From positions 992,001-1,056,000 of the forward strand of contig CAVQCN010000001.1 of the NCBI GenBank assembly GCA_963711035.1: 64,000 nt of DNA, written 5' to 3'. Shown here piece after piece: positions 8,040 through 15,476 of the stretch. Under the pieces are notes generated by a model, which saw only the letters and a program-made list of their open reading frames with translations, was not told the origin of the DNA and ran no database searches. Made by a program: the position numbers and the translations under genes. Within the stretch, counting starts at the first letter, position 1. Each line of letters opens with the position of its first letter. This DNA comes from WHTK01 sp963711035 (GTDB lineage: Bacteria; Chloroflexota; Dehalococcoidia; DSTF01; WHTK01).

Positions 8040-8148
8040 ATTGCGAGCCATCGCGGCAGCGAGGCGCCGCAAGCCGGGTGGCCGGGAACGGTTCGTCCGG
8101 AGAAGAACACGGGCCGTGGTTCGGGACGGAGCTGAAGCTTCGTCCCTA
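8040..8148 (+). repeat. Composite CATTGCGAG...GGACGGAGCT element, copy 1
   Basis: Starts with CATTGCGAGCCATCGCGGCA and ends with GGGACGGAGCTGAAGCTTCG followed by TCCCTAC. The same two ends in the same order bound elements at 26057-26209 and, inverted, at 19952-20101. The 3' part contains a nearly palindromic GGACGGAGCT/AGCTTCGTCC. Confidence 0.6.
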
Positions 8149-8169
8149 CGTGCTACGTGCGATGCATGG

Positions 8170-8718
8170 CTACTGCACCATGCCGAAGCGCTTGTCCTGC
8201 TTCGTCATCTTGATCAGGTAGTCGAGTCGCTGGCTGAAGACGTCCGGCCGGCGGCGGGAGCCGTCGATCCAGCCGACGCGGATGCGCTGGTAGCTGTCCG
8301 GATACGACTGGAAGTTGCGCCACACATCCGCGTCCGCCTGCAGCGCCGCGGCGATGTCGTCCGGGATGACGAAGGGCTCATCCAGCACGTCGCGGAACTG
8401 CTCGAGGACGTCGGCGTGGACGAGGCCGGTCTCGGCGAGGCGGCGGAATCGCACTTTGTTCATGGGAGAGAGCGGCCGGCCGGGACGGCGCGGCGTGAAG
8501 CGCTGGGCGCGGCTTTCGGGGCCCTGCTTCTTGACGATACTGTCGATCCAGCCGAAGCAGAGTGCTTCCTCGACGGCGTCGTTGTACGGGATCGAAGGCT
8601 TGCCCGACGCCTTGCTGTAGTAGACGAGCCAGATTTCGGGTGCGTCGGTGTGGTGGGCCTGCAGCCAGTCGCGCCAGGTCTTGCGCTCCGTGACGTAGAG
8701 CGTCTCGCCGAGGTCCAC
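8170..8718 (-). CDS. YdeI/OmpD-associated family protein
   Basis: 182 residues. Matches the YdeI/OmpD-associated (bacteriocin-protection) family: LYVTERKTWRDWLQAHH, EIWLVYYSKASGKPSIPYND, EEALCFGWIDSIVKK and a RRPGRPLS segment followed by the C-terminal LQADADVWRNFQSYPDSYQR block. Cytosolic, no signal or TM. The biochemical role of the family is poorly known. Last gene of the rpmH-to-ydeI operon, five bases after dinB. Start ATG 8718. Confidence 0.8.
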   Translation of the reverse strand: MDLGETLYVTERKTWRDWLQAHHTDAPEIWLVYYSKASGKPSIPYNDAVEEALCFGWIDSIVKKQGPESRAQRFTPRRPGRPLSPMNKVRFRRLAETGLVHADVLEQFRDVLDEPFVIPDDIAAALQADADVWRNFQSYPDSYQRIRVGWIDGSRRRPDVFSQRLDYLIKMTKQDKRFGMVQ

Positions 8719-8723
8719 GGTGG

Positions 8724-9230
8724 TTAGCTGGCGGCGCTCACCAGGCTCTGTGCCGCCTTGAGCTGACGGATCTGGTCGAGGTGCGCCTGCTCATGCCTGG
8801 CGGCGTTTTCGGCCAGCTGACGCAGGCTGCGGCGTCCGACGCCGGGCAGCTGACCGAGGCGCGTCCAGTCGACGGCGTGAGCCAGCACCTCGATGCTCTC
8901 GTTGCGGTGTTGACGAATCTCGGCGATGAACCCGCGCACGTCTGCTTCCTGGTAGTTGCCGTCCTTGACGCGTGCTTCGCCGTCGTAAGTGGGCAGGATC
9001 GGGTCCGTCAGGCTCCAGACCATGTAGAAGCGCTTCTGCCAGAAGTTGACGTTGTCGCGCAGGTGGCCGATGACCTCTTTGATCGACCAGGCGTCCTCGG
9101 TGGGCCGGAAGCGCAGCGCCGACTCCGGCAGGCCGGCAATCTCCATCTCGATGGCGTTGGGCAGGTGCTTCAGCGCCTCGAGCAGGTCAATGCGTTCCTG
9201 GCGGGTGTCGGTCTTGAAGAATGGCTTCAT
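8724..9230 (-). CDS. DinB-family four-helix protein
   Basis: 168 residues. DinB/YfiT-like fold with the three metal-binding histidines visible: IGHLRDN in helix 2 and AARHEQAHLDQI in the last helix. Members include bacillithiol and mycothiol S-transferases and many proteins of unknown activity; the metal site is intact but the substrate cannot be read. It begins four bases after the parB stop and ends five bases before ydeI, so it rides in the same transcript as parAB. Confidence 0.8.
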   Translation of the reverse strand: MKPFFKTDTRQERIDLLEALKHLPNAIEMEIAGLPESALRFRPTEDAWSIKEVIGHLRDNVNFWQKRFYMVWSLTDPILPTYDGEARVKDGNYQEADVRGFIAEIRQHRNESIEVLAHAVDWTRLGQLPGVGRRSLRQLAENAARHEQAHLDQIRQLKAAQSLVSAAS

Positions 9231-9234
9231 GCGG

Positions 9235-10104
9235 TTAGACGAACCTCTCTAGCAGGGAGTTCAGCTCCTCGTCTGAGAAGAAGTGGATCACGATCTTACC
9301 GCCCTTGCGCCCTCTGGTCAGGTCCACCTTGGTGCCGAGGCTGGCTCGCAGGCGCTCCTCGAGGTCGGCGATTTCAGCGGGCTGGCGTCGCGGCGGTGCC
9401 GGCTCCTTGACCGGCTTGCCGAGGTCTTTCACCAGCACCTCGGCCTGACGCACGGTGAGCTGACCGTCGACGATGGCGCGCCACAGCCGCAGCTGCGTCT
9501 CGCGGTCCTCGACCGAGAGGATGGCGCGGGCGTGGCCGGCGGTGATCTCGCCGCGCGCCAGGCTGTTCTGGATCTCGGGTGGCAGGGTCAGCAGCCGGAT
9601 GGCGTTGGCGACGGCGGAGCGGCTGCGGCCGACGCGGGTCGATATGAGCTCCTGCGTGAGGCCGAAATCGTCGGCGAGGCGGCGGAAGGCGGCGGCTTCC
9701 TCCAGCGGGCCGAGGTCCTGACGCTGCAGGTTTTCGACCAGCGCCATCTCGAGTAGCCCCTGCGGGTTGGCTTCCTTGATCACAACCGGGACGCGCTTCA
9801 GGCCGGCCTCTCGCGAAGCCAGCAGGCGTCGTTCGCCGGCGATGAGCTGGAAGGGCGCGCCGTCGTTGGCCTCGGGGCGGCTGACGATGAGCGGTTGGAT
9901 GACGCCGTGCTCGCGAATGCTGTTGGCGAGCTCGGTGAGCGCCTCCTGGTCGAAGGCCGTGCGTGGCTGATGCGGGTTGGGTGCGATGAGGTCGATATCG
10001 ACCTCCTGCACCGACGCCTGCTCGGCCGTCTGATCGTTACCCGGCTGGTTGCGGGGGATGAGAGCGTCGAGCCCGCGGCCGAGGCCGCTTCGCCGGTTGG
10101 TCAT
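9235..10104 (-). CDS. parB: Chromosome-partitioning protein ParB
   Basis: 289 residues. The N-terminus RRSGLGRGLDALIP is the typical ParB leader that interacts with ParA; IRPxxxQPR-like PNPHQPRTAF starts the CTP-binding domain, followed by GERRLLASREAGL (box II), an HTH around LTQELISTRVGRSRSAVANA and a C-terminal dimerisation region ending SLLERFV. ParB loads at parS and spreads as a CTP-dependent clamp. Start ATG 10104 overlaps the parA stop by four bases (ATGA); the upstream open frame lies across parA and is not used. A perfect parS is present at 14676-14691. Confidence 0.96.
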   Translation of the reverse strand: MTNRRSGLGRGLDALIPRNQPGNDQTAEQASVQEVDIDLIAPNPHQPRTAFDQEALTELANSIREHGVIQPLIVSRPEANDGAPFQLIAGERRLLASREAGLKRVPVVIKEANPQGLLEMALVENLQRQDLGPLEEAAAFRRLADDFGLTQELISTRVGRSRSAVANAIRLLTLPPEIQNSLARGEITAGHARAILSVEDRETQLRLWRAIVDGQLTVRQAEVLVKDLGKPVKEPAPPRRQPAEIADLEERLRASLGTKVDLTRGRKGGKIVIHFFSDEELNSLLERFV

Positions 10105-10907
10105 CGTTTCACCTCGGTGGGGTTGGTTGAGGGCAGGAACGTCTTGATGATCTCGCCGGTGAAGGCCTTGTAGGCGCGTGCGGCGGGGGAAGACGCGGCA
10201 TAGAGGCTGATGGGCAGGCCATGGCTGGGCGCCTCGCTGAGGCGCACGTTGCGCGGGATGACCGTCTCGAAGGTGTTGCTGAAGTGACGCCTCACCTCGG
10301 CCGCCACCTCCCGACAGAGGTTGGTGCGCGGGTCGTACATGGTGAGCAGCAGGCCGCCCAGGTTGAGGCCGGGGTTGAGGGCGCGTTTCACGGCGTCCAG
10401 CGTCTGCGTGAGCTGGTTCAGCCCTTCGAGGGCCAGATACTCGCACTGTACCGGAATCAGTACCTCGTCTGCCGCCGTGAGCGCGTTCAACGTCAGCAGG
10501 CCCAGTGAGGGGGCGCAGTCGATGATGATGGCCTCGTAGGCGCCGTCCAGGGAGTCGATCGCGTTGTGCAGGCGTTGCTCGCGCGCCATCGCCGGTACGA
10601 GCTCGACTTCGGCGCCGGCCAGGTCGGGACCGGAGGGCGCCAGGTCGAGGCCCGGCTGTGGCGACTCGATGATGATGCTCTGCAGCGGCGTCTCCTCGAT
10701 CATGACGTCGTAGACGCTGGCGCGGTCGGCGTCCGACAGGCCGAGGCCGGCGGTCGCGTTCGCCTGCGGGTCGAGATCGATGAGCAGGCAGCGGTGGCCC
10801 TGGGAGGCGAGCTCAGCGCCGAGGCTGATCGCCGTCGTTGTCTTGCCGACGCCGCCCTTCTGGTTGGCGACGGCGAAGATGACGGGCCGGTGCGCGTCGC
10901 CGCTCAT
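10101..10907 (-). CDS. parA: Chromosome-partitioning ATPase ParA/Soj
   Basis: 268 residues. Deviant Walker A KGGVGKTT (17-24), switch segments LIDLDPQANAT and IIIDCAPSLGLLTLNAL, and the PVQCEYLALEGL block are all standard for ParA/Soj. It positions ParB-parS complexes and helps segregate origins. It starts at ATG 10907 directly on the TGA of the pfkB gene (TGATG) and overlaps parB by four bases, so translation of the three genes is likely coupled. Confidence 0.96.
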   Translation of the reverse strand: MSGDAHRPVIFAVANQKGGVGKTTTAISLGAELASQGHRCLLIDLDPQANATAGLGLSDADRASVYDVMIEETPLQSIIIESPQPGLDLAPSGPDLAGAEVELVPAMAREQRLHNAIDSLDGAYEAIIIDCAPSLGLLTLNALTAADEVLIPVQCEYLALEGLNQLTQTLDAVKRALNPGLNLGGLLLTMYDPRTNLCREVAAEVRRHFSNTFETVIPRNVRLSEAPSHGLPISLYAASSPAARAYKAFTGEIIKTFLPSTNPTEVKR

Positions 10908-11740
10908 CAGCAGGCTACCTTTTCGTCGGCCAGGCGGGCCTCGATAGCGGTACGGTCGCCGATGGCGTCGCTGCCCTGCCCCGACACAGCGAGCGCGGCG
11001 GCCGCCTCGGCGAAGCGGGCGGCGTCGATAGCAGAAGCGGTCTCGTGGTAGCGAACGAGGAAGGCGGCGCTGAATACGTCGCCGGCGCCGGTGGGGTCGA
11101 CTTCGTTGGTCTCGAAGGCGGGCAAGTCGTGGCGTCCGGCGTCGTCCCAGACGCTGCAGCCTCCACGGCCGCGGGTCAGCACGATGATTTGGCCGACGGG
11201 TCTCGTACTTGTCAGTAACGTTATGTCAAATAAATCTTCCTCGGAGAGGAACACGACGTTGCTGCCGGCCCAATTTGACGGCTTGGGCTGCCTCTGCACG
11301 ACGCGAGTGCCATCCAGCGCGCGCAGCCACCCCTGGATCGAGCTGCTGAGTAGCCCTCCCCTGCCCGCGAAGGCATGCACGAGGGACGCATCGATCTCGT
11401 GTAGGAGCGGCGCAAGCAGAACGATGGGTGCATCACGCCACTCGGACGGAACGTCGCCCAGCCGCAGTGGTCGGGCCATGGCCAGGACATGCTGCTGGCG
11501 GCGGCCTTCGCGATAGACGTTCTCGAAGGTGGTGGTACGGTCATCGCGCGTGACGGACCAGTCAACGTCCGGCAACAGACTCGCCGGATCGACGTCGACG
11601 GAGCAGGCTGTCACCGCCGCAACGTGCAGATCGAGGCGGTGGGCCTGCATCGAGGCGTAATAGACGCTGCCTCCCGGGCGCCAGCCACCGTCAGTTATAT
11701 CCTTTGCGATATGACCGACGATGAGGATGTCCGGAGTCAT
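10907..11740 (-). CDS. PfkB-family carbohydrate kinase
   Basis: 277 residues. Ribokinase/PfkB fold: N-terminal ILIVGHIAKDI, a substrate-binding GGSVYYAS segment and the anion-hole/catalytic motif DPTGAGDVFSAAF near residue 220 with the base Asp. The usual first PfkB signature is weak and the protein is somewhat short, so the sugar or nucleoside substrate cannot be predicted. It sits between jag and parA, a place more often held by rsmG or mnmE, and overlaps parA by one base (TGATG). Confidence 0.82.
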   Translation of the reverse strand: MTPDILIVGHIAKDITDGGWRPGGSVYYASMQAHRLDLHVAAVTACSVDVDPASLLPDVDWSVTRDDRTTTFENVYREGRRQQHVLAMARPLRLGDVPSEWRDAPIVLLAPLLHEIDASLVHAFAGRGGLLSSSIQGWLRALDGTRVVQRQPKPSNWAGSNVVFLSEEDLFDITLLTSTRPVGQIIVLTRGRGGCSVWDDAGRHDLPAFETNEVDPTGAGDVFSAAFLVRYHETASAIDAARFAEAAAALAVSGQGSDAIGDRTAIEARLADEKVAC

Positions 11741-11749
11741 GCGGGGTCC

Positions 11750-12595
11750 TTAGCGGGTGGGCGTGATGGCGACCTTTCGTGCCTCCCCTTCGCCGATGCT
11801 CACCGTCATGACGGCTGGGTCGTCGGCGAGGGTCAGGTGCACGATGCGGCGCTCGTTCGGTGGCATAGGTTCCAGGGTGACGGAGCGGCCCGTGCCGCGC
11901 ACGCGCGCCGCGGTGCGCTTGGCGAGGCCGACCAGCGATTCTTCACGCCGGCGCCGGTAGCCGTCGACGTCGACGCCGAAGGCCACGCGGCGGTTGAGCT
12001 TCTTGCTGAGGATGAGGTTGAGGACGTACTGCAGCGACATCAGCGTCTGGCCGCGCCGGCCGATGAGGATGCCGAGGTCGTCTCCCTCGACGTCCATGAC
12101 TGCTTCGATCATGCCTACACCGTCGCCCGCGGTCTCGGGTTCGCGTGGGGTGACGCCGGCTTCGACGCCCATGAGCTCGAGCAGGTTCTCGAGGACCTCG
12201 ACGGCGTTCTGCATCTCGTCGTCTGATGGCGGTGCGACGTTGCTCACCGGGGCGGCCACGGGAGGCCGGCGGGTCAGCTCGGGCGGGAGTTCTTCCTCTT
12301 CTTCCTCGTACTCCTCCTCCTCGCCTTCTTCGAGCTCCTCTTCATCCAGCTCTTCTTCGTAATCTTCCTCGTCGTACTCGGTTTCAGGCTCGATTGCGGC
12401 GCGACGAGGAGTCGGCGCCGGGACAGGACGTGGCGTGACCCGCACGCGGGCCGGCTCACCGCGGAAGCCGAGCAGCCGCGGGCGACCCTCGGTGATCACC
12501 TCGACGTCTACCTCTTCGCGAGTGAGGCCCAGTTCGGCCAGGGCCTTTTCGGTCGCCTCGTTGACCGTTCTACCTTCGGCCTCGACGCCTTCCAC
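11750..12595 (-). CDS. jag: Jag/KhpB RNA-binding protein with acidic linker
   Basis: 281 residues. Jag_N domain (VEGVEAEGRTVNEATEKALA, residues 1-55), then a strongly acidic Glu/Tyr-rich linker (about 70-110), a KH domain (LGILIGRRGQTLMSLQYVLN, about 185-250) and a C-terminal R3H domain (PPNERRIVHLTL). The start is GTG 12595: it has AGGAGGT six bases upstream and begins exactly at Jag_N; the longer open frame only mirrors yidC. It overlaps the yidC end by 26 bases. The family binds RNA and influences envelope growth; the acidic linker is much longer than usual. Confidence 0.93.
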   Translation of the reverse strand: MEGVEAEGRTVNEATEKALAELGLTREEVDVEVITEGRPRLLGFRGEPARVRVTPRPVPAPTPRRAAIEPETEYDEEDYEEELDEEELEEGEEEEYEEEEEELPPELTRRPPVAAPVSNVAPPSDDEMQNAVEVLENLLELMGVEAGVTPREPETAGDGVGMIEAVMDVEGDDLGILIGRRGQTLMSLQYVLNLILSKKLNRRVAFGVDVDGYRRRREESLVGLAKRTAARVRGTGRSVTLEPMPPNERRIVHLTLADDPAVMTVSIGEGEARKVAITPTR

Positions 12596-13484
12596 TTGAG
12601 TACCTCCTGCGCCGGCGAGCGGGCGGCTCTTCGTCCTGCTTGGCCGACGATTCCTCTTGTGTCTCTTTGCCGTCATCGAACTGGACGGCGTTGATGCGGT
12701 CCACGCTTTGCTGTCGCAACTCCATCATTCGAGGCAAGACCGGTTCCTGGGATAGACCTACGAGTCCTCGCCAGTTGATCGGGCCGCGACCGACATAGAA
12801 ATACTGCATCGCGATGCCGATCACGTTGGACAGCACGTAGTATAGTCCCAGGCCGCTGATCAGATTGATCGTAATCCAGCCGAAGAGCAGCGGCATCATC
12901 AGGTTCATCATGCTGTTCTGAGCACGCTGCTTGTCGTCAGTGGCAGGCATCATGGTCATCTTCTGCAGCACGTAGGTCGTCGATGCTACGAGCAGCGGCA
13001 GAATGATCGGGTCGGGCTGGCCGAGGTGTAGCCACAGGAAGTTGCCCTGGAGCGGCATGCTCGAGCGCAGGTAGCCCCAGTTGTAAAGGCGAGGCGAGAG
13101 CTGCACGAGCGCTTCCGGCGCCTCGCCGATCGAGAAGCTGAAGGCGCGGTAGAGCGCGAACAGGATCGGCATCTGGATCAGCATGCTGGAGAAGCAGCCC
13201 AGCGGGCTGACGCCGGCCTCGCGATAGAGGCGCATCTGCTCCTCGGAGCGGCGTTTGGGGTCCGTGTATCGCTTCTGCAGCTCGGAGAGGCGCGGCGCCA
13301 GGGCGGTCATGGCCCTGGTCGTGCGCATCTGCTTCAGGTTCAACGGGAACGTGGCCACGCGAATGAGGACCGTGAGCAGGATCAGGCCGAAGCCGGCGTT
13401 GCCAGTGATCGTCGTGAACAGCACGAACAGGTTCGTGAGCGGGATGATCAGCAGGTTATTCCAGACGAAGCTAATTACTTCCAT
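12570..13484 (-). CDS. yidC: Membrane protein insertase YidC/OxaA
   Basis: 304 residues, the short YidC without the large periplasmic domain, as in monoderms. Five hydrophobic segments; hallmark stretches are LILLTVLIRVATFPLNLKQM, with the Arg in the hydrophilic groove, SPLGCFSSMLIQMPILFALY and NSMMNLMMPLLFGWITINL. The tail is Arg-rich (ARRRRRYSSGRRRGRR), suited to ribosome contact. Start ATG 13484 overlaps the preceding TGA (TGATG) with GGCAGG upstream; a TTG at 13490 is possible. Inserts membrane proteins with SecYEG; the neighbours yidD and jag are its conserved partners. Confidence 0.96.
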   Translation of the reverse strand: MEVISFVWNNLLIIPLTNLFVLFTTITGNAGFGLILLTVLIRVATFPLNLKQMRTTRAMTALAPRLSELQKRYTDPKRRSEEQMRLYREAGVSPLGCFSSMLIQMPILFALYRAFSFSIGEAPEALVQLSPRLYNWGYLRSSMPLQGNFLWLHLGQPDPIILPLLVASTTYVLQKMTMMPATDDKQRAQNSMMNLMMPLLFGWITINLISGLGLYYVLSNVIGIAMQYFYVGRGPINWRGLVGLSQEPVLPRMMELRQQSVDRINAVQFDDGKETQEESSAKQDEEPPARRRRRYSSGRRRGRR

Positions 13485-14692
13485 CAGCAAACACCTGCCG
13501 CCGAAGTCAACTCACCACTCTGTGGATCGACCGCGATGTAGTACGTCTTCTCCGTAGCGCCCTTGGGCGTGACGCAGCCGCGCGGCGCGATGATCACCTT
13601 GTTGTCGATCACGGCCGGGTCCGCCTCGATGTCGGTGCCAACCTTCTGCTCCCAGAGCTTGTCATGGCTCTGAGTGTCGTATCCGGCGAGCCAGCCGTCC
13701 ACTGTTCCCACGATAATCGTGTTGCCGGAGATAACCGGCGCCGCAATGATGGAGCCGTGGCCGATGTCGACTCGCCACAGCAGCGAGCCGTCGCTGGGGT
13801 TGACGGCGAAAAGGTTGCCCTTGAAATCGCCAAAGTAGATCGAGCTGTTCTCAATCAGGGGTTTGCTCCACACCCAGTCCGTAGCTTTGAAGGACCAGGC
13901 TTTGCTCCCGTCGGCCATGTTCACGGCGTACAGGTTGCTGTTCAACGAGCCCACGAGCACTTTATCGCCGAACGCGACTGGTTGCGAGACCAGGCCGGAA
14001 CCGGCGTCGAAGCTCCAGGCCTCGTGGCCGGTCGCTTCGTCGACGGCGTAGATTTTGCCATCGAGTGACGCGGTGATGATCTTGCCGCCATCGACACGCA
14101 CGGGCGCGCTCCAGATGTCGCGGCCGGCCGAGAACGTCCAGCGTATCTGTACCGGAGTCGTCGGCGTGTCGATGCGCTTGAGCAGATCGGCTGAGTTGAT
14201 CGCGTAGAGCGTATCGCCGGCCGCCACGTAGAGCGTGCTGGACGCTTCGTCGAGCACGAGGCCGCCGATCACGGGTCCATTGAGCTTGTAGGCGGCGGCA
14301 TTTGGCTTTGTGCCGCTCTGTATCTGCTGCGCGGTGGGCGCCTGGGACGCCTTGAAGGCGTAGATGTAGCCGTTGTAGTCGCCCAGGAAGACGGTATCGC
14401 CGTCGCTGGCGACGATCGGGGCGCCGTAGACGCCCTGAAGCTTGTCGGCGCCCTTCGGCGAGATCTGCCAATCCGTCGGGAAGACCCACTGCGAGGTGAG
14501 AGACGTCTTGTCGATGGCGGTGAGCTTGCCCCTGCTGGTCGAGACCAGGTAGACGTTGTCGACGCTCACGGGCCGGGCCCAGCCGCGCGCCGAGGCAGCG
14601 AGGCTGGCACAGCTGGCGACGAGAACACCCAGGAGGGCGAGGCCGCAAACGAAGGCGAGGGTTCGGCGTCTCAGGTGTTTCACGTGAAACAT
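13484..14692 (-). CDS. PQQ-binding-like beta-propeller lipoprotein
   Basis: About 402 residues. Signal peptide with lipobox LLGVLVASC, then a beta-propeller of WxxxxG-type PQQ-like repeats (QWVFPTDW, IRWTFSAGRDIWSAP, HEAWSFDAGSGLVSQP, KAWSFKATDWVWSKP, LLWRVDIGHGSIIAAP). Similar in style to BamB but found here in an apparent monoderm, so probably an extracytoplasmic scaffold. It has no dehydrogenase catalytic signature that I can see. Start ATG 14692 is chosen over TTG 14698. Codons 2-6 (FHVKH) are encoded by a perfect parS sequence. It lies between yidD and yidC in the rpmH operon. Confidence 0.85.
   Translation of the reverse strand: MFHVKHLRRRTLAFVCGLALLGVLVASCASLAASARGWARPVSVDNVYLVSTSRGKLTAIDKTSLTSQWVFPTDWQISPKGADKLQGVYGAPIVASDGDTVFLGDYNGYIYAFKASQAPTAQQIQSGTKPNAAAYKLNGPVIGGLVLDEASSTLYVAAGDTLYAINSADLLKRIDTPTTPVQIRWTFSAGRDIWSAPVRVDGGKIITASLDGKIYAVDEATGHEAWSFDAGSGLVSQPVAFGDKVLVGSLNSNLYAVNMADGSKAWSFKATDWVWSKPLIENSSIYFGDFKGNLFAVNPSDGSLLWRVDIGHGSIIAAPVISGNTIIVGTVDGWLAGYDTQSHDKLWEQKVGTDIEADPAVIDNKVIIAPRGCVTPKGATEKTYYIAVDPQSGELTSAAGVC
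14676..14691. promoter_or_regulatory. parS: parS centromere-like site
   Basis: TGTTTCACGTGAAACA is a perfect match to the 16-base parS palindrome bound by ParB. It lies within the first codons of the PQQ lipoprotein gene, about 4.6 kb from parB. No second perfect site was seen in the window. Confidence 0.95.
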
Positions 14693-14694
14693 TG

Positions 14695-14907
14695 TCAAGG
14701 AACGGGGTCGTAGCCGCTACCACCAAGGGGATGGCAGCGGGAGAGGCGGCGTGCGCCCAGCCAGACCCCTTTGAGCAGGCCGTAGCGCTCGATGGCCTCG
14801 TAGGTGTAGTGCGAGCAGCTGGGCTGATAGCGGCATACGCTGCCCAGGCTGGGTGAGATAGCACGCTGGTAGAGGCGGATCAGGGCCAGCGCCGGCCGCG
14901 AGATCAG
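14695..14907 (-). CDS. yidD: Membrane protein insertion efficiency factor YidD
   Basis: 70 residues in the family length range. ALIRLYQRAISPSLGSVCRY, QPSCSHYTYEAIERYGLLKG and SRCHPLGGSGYDPVP are the conserved YidD blocks, including the Cys residues. No ATG, GTG or TTG exists in frame near the conserved start; the best candidate is CTG 14907, which overlaps the rnpA stop as CTGA. The next in-frame GTG is about 60 codons upstream inside rnpA. Works with YidC in membrane insertion. Confidence 0.85.
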   Translation of the reverse strand: MISRPALALIRLYQRAISPSLGSVCRYQPSCSHYTYEAIERYGLLKGVWLGARRLSRCHPLGGSGYDPVP

Positions 14908-15248
14908 GCTGGGTCGGTGGTCAGTAGACGGGCTCGCTTCAGTAGCGTCGCCAGCTCGCTGCGCAGCTCCTGAAAGGTTGCCGTCGCTGCCGGTTGCCGC
15001 ACCACGATCACGACGTCGGAGCCCTCGGGAATTGGCATCTGTCGCAAGCACTCGCGTAGACGTCGCTTTATCCTGTTCCGCACCACTGCCGAGCCCACTC
15101 TGCGCGATATGGCGAAGGCGAAGCGGCTCAGAGGCTGCTGATTGGCTATCGATCGTACCGCCATCAGGCGTCCGCTGTTGTGACGGCCGTCCTGAAAGAC
15201 GCGGTCGAAGTCCGCGCGACGGCGCAGACGGCGATCGCGCGACTTGAC
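14904..15248 (-). CDS. rnpA: Ribonuclease P protein component
   Basis: The conserved protein reads RDRRLRRRADFDRVFQDGR, then RFAFAISRRVGSAVVRNRIK and RRLRECLR, the RNR signature of RNase P protein. It assists the RNase P RNA in tRNA 5' maturation. The first canonical start in frame, ATG 15164, would delete the conserved N-terminal helix-strand region; upstream to the in-frame stop inside rpmH there is no ATG, GTG or TTG. I extend the gene to the VKSRD codons at 15248, five bases after rpmH, and mark the start as unresolved. Translation coupled to rpmH or a sequence error are both possible. Confidence 0.85.
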   Translation of the reverse strand, partial: VKSRDRRLRRRADFDRVFQDGRHNSGRLMAVRSIANQQPLSRFAFAISRRVGSAVVRNRIKRRLRECLRQMPIPEGSDVVIVVRQPAATATFQELRSELATLLKRARLLTTDPA

Positions 15249-15253
15249 CTTCG

Positions 15254-15391
15254 CTAGACTGTGAGACGGGCCCGGCCCTTTGCTCGACGTCGTTGAAGAA
15301 CTCTACGGCCGACCGACGTGGACATCCGGGAAAAGAACCCGTGTACGCGCTGCCGGCGTCGCTTCTTGGGCTGGTAGGTGCGCTTCGGCAC
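15254..15391 (-). CDS. rpmH: 50S ribosomal protein L34
   Basis: 45 residues beginning MPKRTYQPKKRRRQRVHGFF and ending VLQRRRAKGRARLTV, a clear L34. The start is GTG 15391 with TGAGGA five bases upstream. First gene of the rpmH-rnpA-yidD-yidC-jag-par operon; a consensus promoter lies 57-85 bases upstream of the start. The middle (SRMSTSVGRR) differs slightly from the usual RMxTxxGR but is complete. Confidence 0.97.
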   Translation of the reverse strand: MPKRTYQPKKRRRQRVHGFFSRMSTSVGRRVLQRRRAKGRARLTV

Positions 15392-15410
15392 AGCAATCCT
15401 CAAAAGGTAA

Positions 15411-15430
15411 GCCCCGGTATGCGCCGGGGC
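15411..15430 (-). terminator. GCCCCGG/CCGGGGC hairpin in the rpmH leader
   Basis: A perfect 7-bp stem with a 6-base loop, followed on the minus strand by TTACCTTTT. It lies downstream of the transglycosylase stop and also downstream of the predicted rpmH transcription start, so it may both end the upstream transcript and act in the L34 leader. Confidence 0.55.
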
Positions 15431-15447
15431 ACTAGAGACCAGTAGCC

Positions 15448-15476
15448 AGTCTAGGCAGGCCCGAAACCTGTGTCAA
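15448..15476 (-). promoter_or_regulatory. Sigma-70-type promoter of the rpmH operon
   Basis: Minus strand TTGACA (15476-15471), 17-base spacer, TAGACT (15453-15448). The -35 hexamer includes the TGA stop of the transglycosylase gene. The predicted start is near 15441, giving a leader of about 50 bases that contains the hairpin at 15411-15430. Confidence 0.75.

Noticed and set aside
12298..12370. Microsatellite of TCTTCC/CTCCTC repeats
   Set aside because: It is the coding sequence of the acidic linker of Jag, with mixed codons and no slippage pattern that shifts the frame.
8170..15476. Chromosomal replication origin
   Set aside because: The gene set is origin-proximal and parS is present, but I saw no dnaA, no cluster of DnaA boxes and no AT-rich unwinding region.
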